Assembly (NCBI GenBank): GCA_039587535.1
Contig: JBDHIF010000016.1
Location: 44,048 to 108,047, forward strand
Origin: JAWLHJ01 sp039587535
Lineage (GTDB): Bacteria > Gemmatimonadota > Gemmatimonadetes > Longimicrobiales > Gaopeijiaceae
Direction: 5' to 3'
DNA: 64,000 nt
The position numbers were made by a program, and so were the translations under genes. Each line of letters begins with the position of its first letter. Within the stretch, counting starts at the first letter, position 1. Under the pieces are notes generated by a model, which saw only the letters and a program-made list of their open reading frames with translations, did no database searches and was not told the DNA's origin. Of this stretch, positions 1 to 8,412 are shown one piece after another.

Positions 1-146
1 ACCGGATCCACACCCACGATCGAGAACGTGTGGAACTCGAGCTCCTCACCTTCCCATCCGACGGGCTCCTGGGCGTCGACGGCCCGCGGAGCCACCGCCG
101 ACGAGATCGGGAGGACCAGGAGCGCAACGAAGATCGGTACGGCCAT
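1..146 (-). CDS. DUF1028 family secreted protein, N-terminal fragment
   Basis: Only the first ~48 codons are in the window; the gene runs off the left edge. The start at 146 gives a hydrophobic signal peptide (MAVPIFVALLVLP...) ending near VDAQ, followed by the motif HTFSIVGVDP. That motif is the hallmark N-terminus of DUF1028 proteins, which have an Ntn-hydrolase-like fold and are of unproven function, often annotated as putative peptidoglycan-binding or acylase-like. An in-frame ATG at 179 would add 11 residues. A TACCTT box at 214-219 on the minus strand could be its -10 element. The family call rests on one short motif, so it is moderately sure. Confidence 0.6.
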   Translation of the reverse strand, partial: MAVPIFVALLVLPISSAVAPRAVDAQEPVGWEGEELEFHTFSIVGVDP

Positions 147-286
147 AGCAGGGGCGGAGGACTGAATCACGGTTGGCATGGGGAGCGCCTGGTTCGGGGG
201 ACGGATCTCCGCGAAGGTAGGCCCCTGGCCCAGGGTGCGGGAGGGTTTGGGGGCAGAGTATCCCCCCACGACCCGAATCAATACGA

Positions 287-317
287 AAGGGCCTCCACCC
301 AAACGATGGAGGCCCTT
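287..317 (-). terminator. Hairpin terminator downstream of the lipoprotein gene
   Basis: Perfect 11-bp inverted repeat AAGGGCCTCCA / TGGAGGCCCTT with a 9-nt loop, 50 bp beyond the stop of the gene at 367-987. On the minus strand it is followed by TTTCGTAT, a poor U-tract. It also separates that gene from the DUF1028 gene. Confidence 0.7.
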
Positions 318-366
318 CGTCGCTCTGACGACGCCCCGATGTCGGCCGGGCGTTGTCGGATGCCGA

Positions 367-987
367 CTAGCTGATGGACAAGGACTTCGAAAAGTCGATG
401 CCGCACACCGAGCCCTGCATGGTGCTAGAGCCAGACTGCATGCCAGCGTTCACGTCCATGGAGAACGTCACGTCGATGGTGCATGTCCCCTCTCGTTGGT
501 CGGCGGCTGTCCAATCCACGGCGCCCATGAAGGAGCCGTCGAAGGCGAACATCTCCTGCGCGACCTCCATGTCCAGCTGCGCGGTGACAGACGGTGCCCC
601 ATCGAGCGTGAAGACCGTCCCGTCGTCCGCCTCGCCGACGCATCCGTCGTGGATCTGGGTCAGCTCGAAGGATAGCGTGCCCTCACCGGTCTCGTCGTCC
701 ATCTGACCCTGGAGCTCGGCATCGACGCTCACCGTGCCACCGAGCTCACAGTCACCCGTGAAGGAGACGGACTCGTCGTAGGTAACGGTGACGGCAGCCG
801 GTCCTGCGGCCGGAGCACCCTGCTGGGTCGCTCCGAAGGCGCCGTTGATGACCTGCGCTCCAACAACCTCGGCGAGCGCCTCGGCTTCGGCCTGGGAGAG
901 ATCCCCCACGTCGGTTGGGCTATCGTCACAAGCCCCTACCGCAATGATCAGCGCGATCGCCGCGCCTCGAACATACATCCGGCTCAT
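367..987 (-). CDS. Lipoprotein of unknown function
   Basis: A 206-aa protein beginning MSRMYVRGAAIALIIAVGAC, a lipoprotein signal peptide with lipobox VGAC, followed by DDSPTDVGDLS. The rest is an acidic, polar, probably beta-rich domain containing two later cysteine pairs (GDCELGG, DGCVGE, GTCTIDV, GSVCGID) that could form disulphides in the periplasm. The start at 987 was chosen because a GAGG Shine-Dalgarno lies 9 nt upstream; in-frame ATGs at 996 and 978 exist, and an open frame further upstream has no signal sequence. I do not recognise a family. It is a single gene, closed by the hairpin at 287-317. Confidence 0.75.
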   Translation of the reverse strand: MSRMYVRGAAIALIIAVGACDDSPTDVGDLSQAEAEALAEVVGAQVINGAFGATQQGAPAAGPAAVTVTYDESVSFTGDCELGGTVSVDAELQGQMDDETGEGTLSFELTQIHDGCVGEADDGTVFTLDGAPSVTAQLDMEVAQEMFAFDGSFMGAVDWTAADQREGTCTIDVTFSMDVNAGMQSGSSTMQGSVCGIDFSKSLSIS

Positions 988-1153
988 TTGTCTCATCCTC
1001 GCGTGGCTGTACCCATGTGCGACCACACCCAAAAGAGCAACATATGGGCCGTACCACCTATGTCCTTTGCCGACAACCCTTTGACACCTTAGGGCACCCG
1101 AAATGAGCGCCCCATGGTGTCGCGATCCACCAGGGGGCGTGGCAGGTCGCACC

Positions 1154-3136
1154 TTACTCGAGATAGGTGTATCCCTGGAGGCCTTCATCGAGGAATCGTC
1201 GTAGGCTCACCGTCTCGGCCAAGGTGAGCCGCCCTGCGGCCAGCGCCTCCTCGGCGTCCCTGCGCAGCTCCTCCCGGATGGCGTCCGCGTCGTACTGCAC
1301 ATATCCCAGGACCTCCCGGACGCTGTCACCCTCGACGACTTCGTCGATGCGCCACCGTCCGTCCAGGCCGTCCTGAACCACGTGCACCGCATGCGTGTCC
1401 CCGAACAGGTTGTGAAGGTCGCCCAGCGTCTCCTGGTAGGCGCCAGTGAGGAACACCCCGAGATAGTAGGGCTCGAAGCCATCCCCCGTGTTCGGCGCAC
1501 GCGGCACGAGCTCGTGGAGCTCGAGCGTCCCCTTTGGTCCGTCCTCAGAAGGAAACTGCTCGATCCGCCCGTCAGAGTCACAGGAGATGTCCACGAGGAC
1601 ACCCGAGCGGCCGGGGCGCTCGTCGAGCCTGTGGATGGGCATGATGGGGAAGAGCTGGTCGATGGCCCAAGAGTCGAGGAGGGATTGGAAGATGCTCAGG
1701 TTGACGAAGTAGAGGTCGGCGAACGTGGCGGATAGCTCCTCGAGCTCCTCCGGCACCTCGTCCCCGAGCATCTGCAGCACCCTCCGACCCACGCACCAGT
1801 ACAGCTCCTCAGTCGCAGCTCTGGAGGTGATATCCATGTAGCCAAGATTGAAAAGGCTCATGGCCTCTTCGAATGCATGGGCCGCGTCGTTGAAGAGCTC
1901 CAGAGGGTCCAGCTCGTCAGCGGCAACCCCGTCCATGCGTTGATAGGCGTCGAGGATGTCCCGGAGCGGTTGGGGAACCGCGGGGGCGGAGAGCGCTTCC
2001 TCCAAGAGCCTGCCGTTGGGCGTCTCGGGAAGCCGCCGCGTGGCGACAGCTTCGCAAACGATGGCCGTGCAGTGGCTCACGAGCGCCCGACCCGATTCGG
2101 AGAAGATGTGCGGGGGTCGGATCTCGGCTTCATCACAGATGGCCTTGATACGATGGACGACGTCCAGCGCATACTGCTCGAGGGTGTAGTTCGAGGAAGC
2201 CGGACTGGCCGACTGGGTTCCGTCATAATCGACGCCCAGTCCCCCGCCCAGGTCCAGCATGCCCATGGGCGCGCCCTGTTTCACGAGCTCTGCGTAAAGG
2301 TGAGCCACCTCGCTCACCGCGTACTTCACGGTGCGAATGTCGTAGATCTGGGATCCGATGTGACAATGCAGGAGTCGAAGCGAATCGAGGAGCTCGTGCT
2401 CTTCGAGATACGCCACCGCCCGAAGGACCTCGCTCACCGACAGGCCGAACTTCCCTCGCAGGCCCGAAGACGTGGCCCAGCGCCCGATCCCGCCGGCTCC
2501 CAGCCGAGCCCGAATGCCGATGTTCGGGCGAACATGGTGGGCCTTGGCCTGCTTGGCGATGAGCTCCAACTCATGGAACTGCTCGACGACGGGAATGACG
2601 TTGCGCCCCATTTTTGCCGCGAGGATCACGGTCTCGATGAATTCGTCGTCTTTGAACCCGTTGCAGACGAGCGGCATGGAGTTTCGCCCGACCGTCAGAG
2701 CGAGGCCGGCCAAGAGCTCCGGCTTCGACCCGACTTCAATCCCGAAGTCCAGATCCTCCGCAAAGCGCACCACGGCTTCGCAAAGCTGGCGCTGCTGATT
2801 GACCTTGATGGGATATACGCAGGAGTAGCGGTTTCCGTATCCCGTTTCCTCGATGGCCGTGGCGAAGGCGTCCCGGAGGTTGGTCATGCGGTGCTTGAGG
2901 AGGTCCGGGAAGCGTAGCACCACCGGAGCGCTCAGCCCGCGAGCTTCCAGCCCCTGCATGATCTCGAGCAAGTCCAGGCTCGGCCCATCGGATCCACTGG
3001 GTCGGACCGTCAACGTGCCGGAGCCGGAGACGCCCAGGTAGCCGTCTCCCCAGTCCTCGAACCTGTAGGTTTCGGCAGCATCCGCCGTGGTCCACCCAGT
3101 GGGTCGCCCCGGACGGACCCCGACCACTTCGTTCAT
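1154..3136 (-). CDS. speA: Biosynthetic arginine decarboxylase
   Basis: 660 aa, the usual length of SpeA, the fold-III (alanine-racemase-like) PLP enzyme that converts arginine to agmatine plus CO2, the first step of polyamine synthesis by the agmatine route. The PLP lysine is K111 in CVYPIKVNQQ; the barrel motifs LDLGGGLGVDYDG, HIGSQI and the C-terminal domain with FSESGRALVSH are all present. The cytoplasmic enzyme starts MNEVVGVRPG at 3136. No agmatinase or agmatine deiminase lies beside it; the upstream gene on the same strand ends at 3324, leaving 187 bp that could hold its promoter. Confidence 0.95.
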   Translation of the reverse strand: MNEVVGVRPGRPTGWTTADAAETYRFEDWGDGYLGVSGSGTLTVRPSGSDGPSLDLLEIMQGLEARGLSAPVVLRFPDLLKHRMTNLRDAFATAIEETGYGNRYSCVYPIKVNQQRQLCEAVVRFAEDLDFGIEVGSKPELLAGLALTVGRNSMPLVCNGFKDDEFIETVILAAKMGRNVIPVVEQFHELELIAKQAKAHHVRPNIGIRARLGAGGIGRWATSSGLRGKFGLSVSEVLRAVAYLEEHELLDSLRLLHCHIGSQIYDIRTVKYAVSEVAHLYAELVKQGAPMGMLDLGGGLGVDYDGTQSASPASSNYTLEQYALDVVHRIKAICDEAEIRPPHIFSESGRALVSHCTAIVCEAVATRRLPETPNGRLLEEALSAPAVPQPLRDILDAYQRMDGVAADELDPLELFNDAAHAFEEAMSLFNLGYMDITSRAATEELYWCVGRRVLQMLGDEVPEELEELSATFADLYFVNLSIFQSLLDSWAIDQLFPIMPIHRLDERPGRSGVLVDISCDSDGRIEQFPSEDGPKGTLELHELVPRAPNTGDGFEPYYLGVFLTGAYQETLGDLHNLFGDTHAVHVVQDGLDGRWRIDEVVEGDSVREVLGYVQYDADAIREELRRDAEEALAAGRLTLAETVSLRRFLDEGLQGYTYLE

Positions 3137-3323
3137 CGCTCATCCTCGGCGGTAGGCCCCGGACGCGACCGACGCGCGGCCCGGGAAGGCGCCCCTCGAT
3201 TTCGTGGAGATCAATATCGCACTCCGTCGGTCGCCACGTAACGCCAACCTCACACGAGACCACGTGACGCTCAGATACAGGGAGCCGAGCCCGGAACCGC
3301 AAGGCTCAGGCGGCCAGGAACCG

Positions 3324-4079
3324 CTAGACCTCCCCTGAGGAGACCCGCCTGAACACTTCGAGCACGGCCGACACCTGCTCCGGCTTGGCCCCCACCCATT
3401 CTTCCCAGGCGTCGGGCTGCTCGTCGGCTCGCTCGAGGAGGGCCGCAACCACCCGCTCCAGCAGGTCCAGGACCGCCGGCGCGGCGAGGTTCAGCTTGGG
3501 CCAGAGCTCCGCTACGACGTCCAGGGTTTCGCGGCTCCGGCGGAAGAGGTCCCCTAATTCCTGGTCCGAAAAGAACGGTCCCCTGGCGCCGGCCGTCAGA
3601 CAGCGACCGAGGAGCGCTACGACATCGTCGTCGAGCTTGCGACGAAGAACCTTCTCGGACCGGAATTCGAGAACCCTCCCGAGAAACGTCATCAGCGGAT
3701 AGACCGCCTCGCCCAGGTGGTCCAGGATCACGGGCGGAGCATCTCTCGGGTACAGATAGAGTCGGTCCCAATGCTCATCCTTCTGAACGACCTTCTCCGA
3801 CATCTCGGGCGTGATCCAATCGTACCCGACGAGATCCTCGAAGCGCACCAGATCGAGACCTCTTTCATCCACCACCCTCTGGATGCGGCGCGGCGTCACC
3901 ACGAGCTCGGCACCGTCGGTCGCGTGGATGCGGGCCACGGCACCCGCACCGGCGAGGACGTCCTCCTCACCGAGTGGACTCCGAGCGACGAGCTCGGCGT
4001 TGAGCGTCGGACGCTTCCTCTGGGCCTCCTGGAAGATCTCCATGAGCTGCTCTGTCAGCAGCCAGTCCACCATCGTCAT
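3324..4079 (-). CDS. Conserved hypothetical protein, cytoplasmic
   Basis: 251 aa, starting MTMVDWLLTEQLMEIFQEAQ at 4079, with a good GGAAGGA Shine-Dalgarno 6 nt upstream. No signal peptide, no membrane segment and no catalytic motif that I recognise. It is acidic and helix-rich; the middle part (DWITPEMSEKVVQKDEHWDRLYLYPRDAPPV split around residues 100-130) and the C-terminal helices (LDLLERVVAALLERADEQ) look like a scaffold or regulator rather than an enzyme. It is transcribed toward speA and may form an operon with it, though the 187-bp gap argues against tight coupling. Function unknown. Confidence 0.7.
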   Translation of the reverse strand: MTMVDWLLTEQLMEIFQEAQRKRPTLNAELVARSPLGEEDVLAGAGAVARIHATDGAELVVTPRRIQRVVDERGLDLVRFEDLVGYDWITPEMSEKVVQKDEHWDRLYLYPRDAPPVILDHLGEAVYPLMTFLGRVLEFRSEKVLRRKLDDDVVALLGRCLTAGARGPFFSDQELGDLFRRSRETLDVVAELWPKLNLAAPAVLDLLERVVAALLERADEQPDAWEEWVGAKPEQVSAVLEVFRRVSSGEV

Positions 4080-4242
4080 CCTGCGTCCTTCCCTGCCGTA
4101 AGATTCGCCCGGTCCTACCGTGCATGCCGCCCTCGACCGAGGCACCCCGAGGACGGCGCCTCGTCATGGATTCCTCGTCCTGATCGTAGGAACGAAGGAG
4201 GCTTCGCGCCTCTGAACGTGGCCCGAGCGGAGGTACACCGTT

Positions 4243-4911
4243 GTGGAGAACATAATGAATCCAGCACCCGCTTCGGTCGACATCACCGCGCTTGCGGGCG
4301 CGTTGGCCATGTTGGTGGGGGTGGCAGCCCCGCCGACCGTCGTGGCACAGTCTATGGATCTCGATATCGCCCTGGAGCAGGCGGTCACGACGGTGGACGA
4401 CATGGGTACGCCGGCGGGTTACCGGGTGGGCGTGACCGTCCCCCGTCTGTTCGGCGACCTGGGTGTGGAAGTGAGCTACCGGAGGGTCACCGAGGACCTC
4501 GGCGAACAGGCTCAGCGCTGCGGCTTCGCCACTTGCACGCCCGGCCCCTTCAACAAGGCCATGAGCATGCGGGCCGCGGCCCTCGGCTTGGGATGGTCGG
4601 TAAGGCTCCACTCATTCGTGCAGATGTCCACCGGGATCACCGGGTCCCTGAACTGGCAGGAGCTCGAGTACCGGCCCGGTACGGACGCCGACCCGGAGAA
4701 CGAAGGGTCTGGTGTCGAGACCGCCGGACCGGACCCGGGATTCGGCGCCTACGCGTCCCTGCGCTTCTCTCCGCTGGTGTCCTTCCTGGGGCCCTTCCTG
4801 TTCGCCCGTGCCGAGTGGATTCGAGGAGGGACCTGCCCTGCCGATGGGATCTGCTTCGGGCGTCGGTACGTCGGAGCCGCGGGAATCGGGGTGTACGCCC
4901 GACTCCCTTGA
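4243..4911 (+). CDS. Exported protein, probable outer-membrane beta-barrel
   Basis: 222 aa if read from GTG 4243 (GGAGG 9 nt upstream), or 218 aa from ATG 4255 (GGAG 6 nt upstream); the second gives a cleaner export signal, hydrophobic to VVAQS. The mature part alternates short beta-like segments (YRVGVTVPRLF, GVEVSYRRV, LGLGWSVRLHSFVQ, GAYASLRFSPL, AAGIGVYARLP) and ends in an aromatic/hydrophobic strand without the classic terminal Phe. Four cysteines are arranged as C-x4-C and C-x6-C. No family recognised; a small barrel of the OmpA/OMP-b-brl kind is the best guess. It is convergent with the lipoprotein gene at 4972-5445. Confidence 0.65.
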   Translation: MENIMNPAPASVDITALAGALAMLVGVAAPPTVVAQSMDLDIALEQAVTTVDDMGTPAGYRVGVTVPRLFGDLGVEVSYRRVTEDLGEQAQRCGFATCTPGPFNKAMSMRAAALGLGWSVRLHSFVQMSTGITGSLNWQELEYRPGTDADPENEGSGVETAGPDPGFGAYASLRFSPLVSFLGPFLFARAEWIRGGTCPADGICFGRRYVGAAGIGVYARLP

Positions 4912-4967
4912 CGTGGATACCGCTCTCCGGCCTCGGGGCGAGGCCGGAGAGGGTCTGCATCCACGTC
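4910..4967. terminator. Nested bidirectional terminator hairpin
   Basis: Inner perfect 12-bp stem CTCTCCGGCCTC (4923-4934) / GAGGCCGGAGAG (4940-4951) with a 5-nt loop, enclosed by a second perfect 9-bp pair GACGTGGAT (4910-4918) / ATCCACGTC (4959-4967). It sits exactly between two convergent genes and starts inside the stop codon of the left one. No clear U-tract on either side. Confidence 0.8.
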
Positions 4968-4971
4968 GGGC

Positions 4972-5445
4972 CTAAGGAGCCGCTTCCACGTGCACGTGAA
5001 CGGCCGTGGTCACGAAGTCGGCGTGCCCGCTGCCGACGGTGCCGTGCATGAGACTGAACACCGCGTCCGTCTCACCTGCGGCCACCCCATGCAGATGCCC
5101 CCCGAACTCACCGGGGGTGTCCTGCTCGAACTCGGCGATGGTCTCGTTGTCGATCTCCACCTCGAGGTAGAGGTCTTCGTCGATCGGGATCTCATCTCCG
5201 TCCTCAGCGACGAAGCGAACGTCGATGTGCGCCGTCTCCTCTCCGACCCCGACCTCCAGCTCGCCCGTCCAACCGGACCCGGCCTCGTACGAGGCGATGA
5301 TGGCGCCGTTCAGCACCAGCTCGACGCCGGCCGGCTCGGAATGGTCATCATCCAGGCCCACCGGGTCGTCTCCACAGGCTCCGAGGGCGACGGCTCCGGC
5401 CAGGGCCAGGGTCAAGACGGAGTTTCGAGAGAATGCATTCTTCAT
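4972..5445 (-). CDS. Small periplasmic or outer-membrane lipoprotein of a metal-uptake-like locus
   Basis: 157 aa starting MKNAFSRNSVLTLALAGAV with lipobox ALGAC; AAGGTGG Shine-Dalgarno 7 nt upstream of 5445. The mature protein is acidic and carries many histidines toward the C-terminus (GGHLHGVA, SLMHGTVGSGHADF, AVHVHVEAAP), which suggests metal binding. It lies 76 bp downstream of the TonB-dependent receptor gene on the same strand and probably belongs to its transcription unit. The His-rich tail, plus the His/Cys cluster in the small protein upstream of the receptor, is the reason for proposing zinc or another divalent metal as substrate. No named family recognised. Confidence 0.7.
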   Translation of the reverse strand: MKNAFSRNSVLTLALAGAVALGACGDDPVGLDDDHSEPAGVELVLNGAIIASYEAGSGWTGELEVGVGEETAHIDVRFVAEDGDEIPIDEDLYLEVEIDNETIAEFEQDTPGEFGGHLHGVAAGETDAVFSLMHGTVGSGHADFVTTAVHVHVEAAP

Positions 5446-5521
5446 TTTGGTTCCACCTTGTTTAGAAGTGGTCATATGGAAGCCGCCTACGGGGGGTGCG
5501 TCGAGCCCCGGCGGCCAATGC

Positions 5522-7780
5522 TCAGAACACGACGCGATACGTAAGACTCAATCCGCGCCCGGCCTCGGGCATGATCTCCTTCACCCGGGACAAGTGGTTG
5601 CGGTACTCGCGATCGGTCAGGTTCTCACCGCTGAGTGTCAGCGTGTGCAGCCTCCCTGCGACGGTCAGGCGCACGCCGGCCGAGGCGTCGAGCACGACAT
5701 AACCGGGTGTCGCCGTCTCGAACTCGTCCAGACGGTCCTGCCGTGCGGCCAGAACCGTCTCGACCCGCGCGAACCATGCGGGCCGCTCATACTCCGCCCC
5801 GACGCGACCCTGAAGCGGAGGGAGGAGCGGCAAAGGGGTGTCATCACTCTCACGTTGGCCCCTGACGTACGACGCCGTGCCGTGGAACGTGAGGTCGCTC
5901 GCGACGGTCCAATCGAGCCGGGTCTCGAAGCCCGTGAGGACCGCGTCGTCGCCCCGGAACTGGTAGATGGGTAGCTGCACCGGGCTTATGTCTCCGGTCT
6001 CCGCCGGATAGATGTAGCCCGAGATCGCGTTTCGGAAGCCGGTGAGCTCTGCGGAAACCCGCTCACCCTCCAAACGAACGAAGACGTCCACGCCGGTCCC
6101 GACCTCGTTATCGAGGTCCGGGTTGCCCACCTCGAAGGCATAAGCCGCCAGGTGCGGACCCTCGGAATAGAGCTCGTTCACGTCGGGGGTCCGGAACGCC
6201 CGAGACAGGCTGACCCCGGCGATGAGTCCCGCCGGTAGCCGGTATAGAAGCCCCAGGGATCCGGAAGCCGCGTGGAAGGTGCGGTCCCGGATGTCACCGA
6301 TGTCGGAATCCGGATCGTCCTGCAGAGGGTTCGCGCGGGTCCAGTCGTACCGCAAACCCACCTCGATCGCCAGCGGATCCAGGTCGATCTCTTCGAAGAC
6401 GTATCCGGCCAGCGAGACACGGCGCGTGTCCGGTGTGGAAAGCCCTCCGGCAAAAGTGAAATCCTCCAATGAGGCACGGGCGCCCACCGCCCCATTCGTG
6501 AACGGACCCCAGCCCTCGTGGCGGCCCAGCAGGTCTCCGCTGGTGGTCTGGAGCTTGAAGAACGTGCCGAGAATGTCCGGTGGCTCGATCTCCAGATGGC
6601 GGTACCAGGTGTGCGTTCCGTCAACCTCCAGCGACCGGAAGGGGCCCCATTCGCCCTCCACTCGCCCATCCACCTTCGTAGCCACCCGGCGCATCTCTAC
6701 CCGGACGCCTTCCTCGTGGCCACCCACGAAGCCGCCCGGGATTCCGTAATCGTTCTGCATGACGCGAACGGCCGCCCCGACATGCCCCTGATCTCCCACC
6801 CAAGCGGTGCCCGCCCCGACGTTCCATGTGTCGACCCCGGTGTTCTCCAGGCGGCCCACTGGCGTGCTGAGGTCCCCAGCGGTACGGCCGCTCGCCTCGA
6901 GCCTCCCCACAATCCGGTCCGTGATCGCCGTCCTCACGTGACCACTCACGCTCACCGCATCGGTGACGCTCTGCCCTTGGAGCGTCACCGATCCGGTCGG
7001 ATGGTGCGGCACGTCCGAGGGCACCTCGTCCCGGATCACGTTCACCACGCCGCCTAGCGCGTTGCTCCCGTATAGGATGGCGGCAGGCCCACGAACGACC
7101 TCGATGCGCCGGGCCGACCCGGCGTCCAGGGCCGACGCATGGTCCGCCCCCGAGCTGGACATATCGCCGCTTCGGACACCGTCCTCCAACATGAGGACCC
7201 GGTCACCCGACAGCCCCCGGATGACCGGCGTGGCCGTGGCCGGCCCCATGCTGGTGACAGCCACGCCGGGCTCCGAGGCCAACGTCGCGGCCACGGTGCC
7301 CTGGAGCCGACGCTGGAGGTCCTGGCCGCGCAGCACGTTCACCGGCCGCAGAGCCTCCGCGGCCGTCCGCTCGCTCAGAGCACCGGTGACCACCAGCCCC
7401 CCGACGTCCAACGGAGAAGCAGTCAGCTCGATGACCACGACAGTGCCGGCATCCGAAGTCGAAACCTCCAGTGTCTCCGTTCGATATCCCAAGCGATCGG
7501 CCCGCAGCGTATACGTCCCGGGTTCCAGCCCAGACAGATGAAACGAGCCGTCTCCGTGTGTAGTGGCCGCCGAACGCAGACCGGCCACAGAGACGAGGAC
7601 TCCGGCGAGCGGAGCTCCCGATTCGATGTCCCGTACCACTCCTTCGATCTCGCCGGCATGCTCAGGCGCGGCCTGAGCGGCCAGCGGGCTCGGCGTGCTG
7701 GCGACGGCCAGGCCGAGCACCGCCAGCAGAAGTCCGCCGGCTGTAAGAAGGGAGTCGGGTATGCGGCTAGATCGCATCAT
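5522..7780 (-). CDS. TonB-dependent outer-membrane receptor, ZnuD-like
   Basis: 752 aa from the ATG-ATG at 7780. Signal peptide to about PLAAQA; then a carboxypeptidase-regulatory-like (CarboxypepD_reg) domain, roughly residues 45-125, with GEIEGVVRDIESGAPLAGV and the GSFHLSGLEPGTYTLR motif; a plug domain with TPVIRGLSGDRVLMLEDGV and IEVVRGPAAILYGSNALGG; then a C-terminal 22-strand barrel closing with the typical terminal aromatic (SLTYRVVF). The plug resembles the zinc receptor ZnuD of Neisseria more than siderophore receptors. Flanked by a His/Cys-rich small protein and a His-rich lipoprotein on the same strand, supporting metal uptake. Shine-Dalgarno is weak. No ExbB/ExbD/TonB genes are nearby. 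Confidence 0.85.
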   Translation of the reverse strand: MMRSSRIPDSLLTAGGLLLAVLGLAVASTPSPLAAQAAPEHAGEIEGVVRDIESGAPLAGVLVSVAGLRSAATTHGDGSFHLSGLEPGTYTLRADRLGYRTETLEVSTSDAGTVVVIELTASPLDVGGLVVTGALSERTAAEALRPVNVLRGQDLQRRLQGTVAATLASEPGVAVTSMGPATATPVIRGLSGDRVLMLEDGVRSGDMSSSGADHASALDAGSARRIEVVRGPAAILYGSNALGGVVNVIRDEVPSDVPHHPTGSVTLQGQSVTDAVSVSGHVRTAITDRIVGRLEASGRTAGDLSTPVGRLENTGVDTWNVGAGTAWVGDQGHVGAAVRVMQNDYGIPGGFVGGHEEGVRVEMRRVATKVDGRVEGEWGPFRSLEVDGTHTWYRHLEIEPPDILGTFFKLQTTSGDLLGRHEGWGPFTNGAVGARASLEDFTFAGGLSTPDTRRVSLAGYVFEEIDLDPLAIEVGLRYDWTRANPLQDDPDSDIGDIRDRTFHAASGSLGLLYRLPAGLIAGVSLSRAFRTPDVNELYSEGPHLAAYAFEVGNPDLDNEVGTGVDVFVRLEGERVSAELTGFRNAISGYIYPAETGDISPVQLPIYQFRGDDAVLTGFETRLDWTVASDLTFHGTASYVRGQRESDDTPLPLLPPLQGRVGAEYERPAWFARVETVLAARQDRLDEFETATPGYVVLDASAGVRLTVAGRLHTLTLSGENLTDREYRNHLSRVKEIMPEAGRGLSLTYRVVF

Positions 7781-7930
7781 CGTGCAGCCATGGATGGGGT
7801 GGATGAGTCCGGCGGAGTCGGCGTTACCCGCCTCAAATCTGGCGGGTACGACGGTCTTCCTCCGCAATCGAGGAACGAACCGGACCTGGGGTTTTCCAGA
7901 GATGTCGTGGGCGGAATGCCCACGAGGGGG

Positions 7931-8299
7931 CTACGCGGAGGGAGGTGCCCGCGGGCCGGAGGAGCCTTGGAGGAGGCGGGTCGACCGTCTCAGCTCGGGT
8001 GACGCAGGGAGCGCGTCGAAGCCGGTAAGTGGCTGCCCGAGGGCGACCGTCGCAGGGACCCGAGAGGGCGTGGCGAGCGCCGTGGCACGCACGACCTGAC
8101 AGAACGCATGATCGTGATGAGGCGTACAGTCGTCGCTTTCCGGCGATTCCACGTGCGTCGGGACACCGTACAGCTCGACGTCGAGGACCCCGTCGACCGC
8201 AGGCAAGGCGACAGCCGCGCCCAGCTGAAGCAGCGCCAACACCAGAACGCCGATCCGGCGACTGAGTCTGAGCTCTGGTTCGTCTTTCCAGGCGGTCAT
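7931..8299 (-). CDS. Small His/Cys-rich exported protein upstream of TonB receptor
   Basis: 122 aa; a short basic N-terminus then a hydrophobic segment (IGVLVLALLQLGAAVALP, residues 17-34) that is a signal peptide or anchor. The distinctive feature is the cluster C58-x2-HHDH-x2-C67 with nearby acidic residues, a plausible metal site. The remainder is low-complexity and Pro/Arg rich. Start 8299 is preceded by GAAAGG 6 nt upstream. It is 150 bp upstream of the TonB receptor gene and in the same direction, so it likely is the first gene of a metal-uptake operon. Small proteins with such clusters commonly precede ZnuD-like receptors; this is from memory of the gene context. Confidence 0.65.
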   Translation of the reverse strand: MTAWKDEPELRLSRRIGVLVLALLQLGAAVALPAVDGVLDVELYGVPTHVESPESDDCTPHHDHAFCQVVRATALATPSRVPATVALGQPLTGFDALPASPELRRSTRLLQGSSGPRAPPSA

Positions 8300-8330
8300 G
8301 CGCGGCCTTTCAGGACCCTCGGAGTAGCAC

Positions 8331-8379
8331 TGGTAGTGGTAGTGGTAGGGATACCGCTTGGTGCCGCAGGGAGTTCCCT
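8331..8379. promoter_or_regulatory. Possible operator region before the metal-uptake genes
   Basis: In the 113 bp between the glutamate dehydrogenase stop and the small His/Cys protein start there are three tandem TGGTAG hexamers (8331-8348), a GGTA-GGGA-TACC inverted repeat just after, and an AGGGA-GT-TCCCT palindrome (8368-8379). No match to a classical Zur or Fur box. Regulatory role is only a guess. Confidence 0.25.
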
Positions 8380-8412
8380 AGCCGGCCGTCGACGCCACCC
8401 ACCCGGCCCGAG

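Noticed and set aside
8331..8348. Three TGGTAG repeats as a CRISPR-like or phase-variable tract
   Set aside because: Only three units and outside any coding region; kept merely as a weak regulatory candidate.
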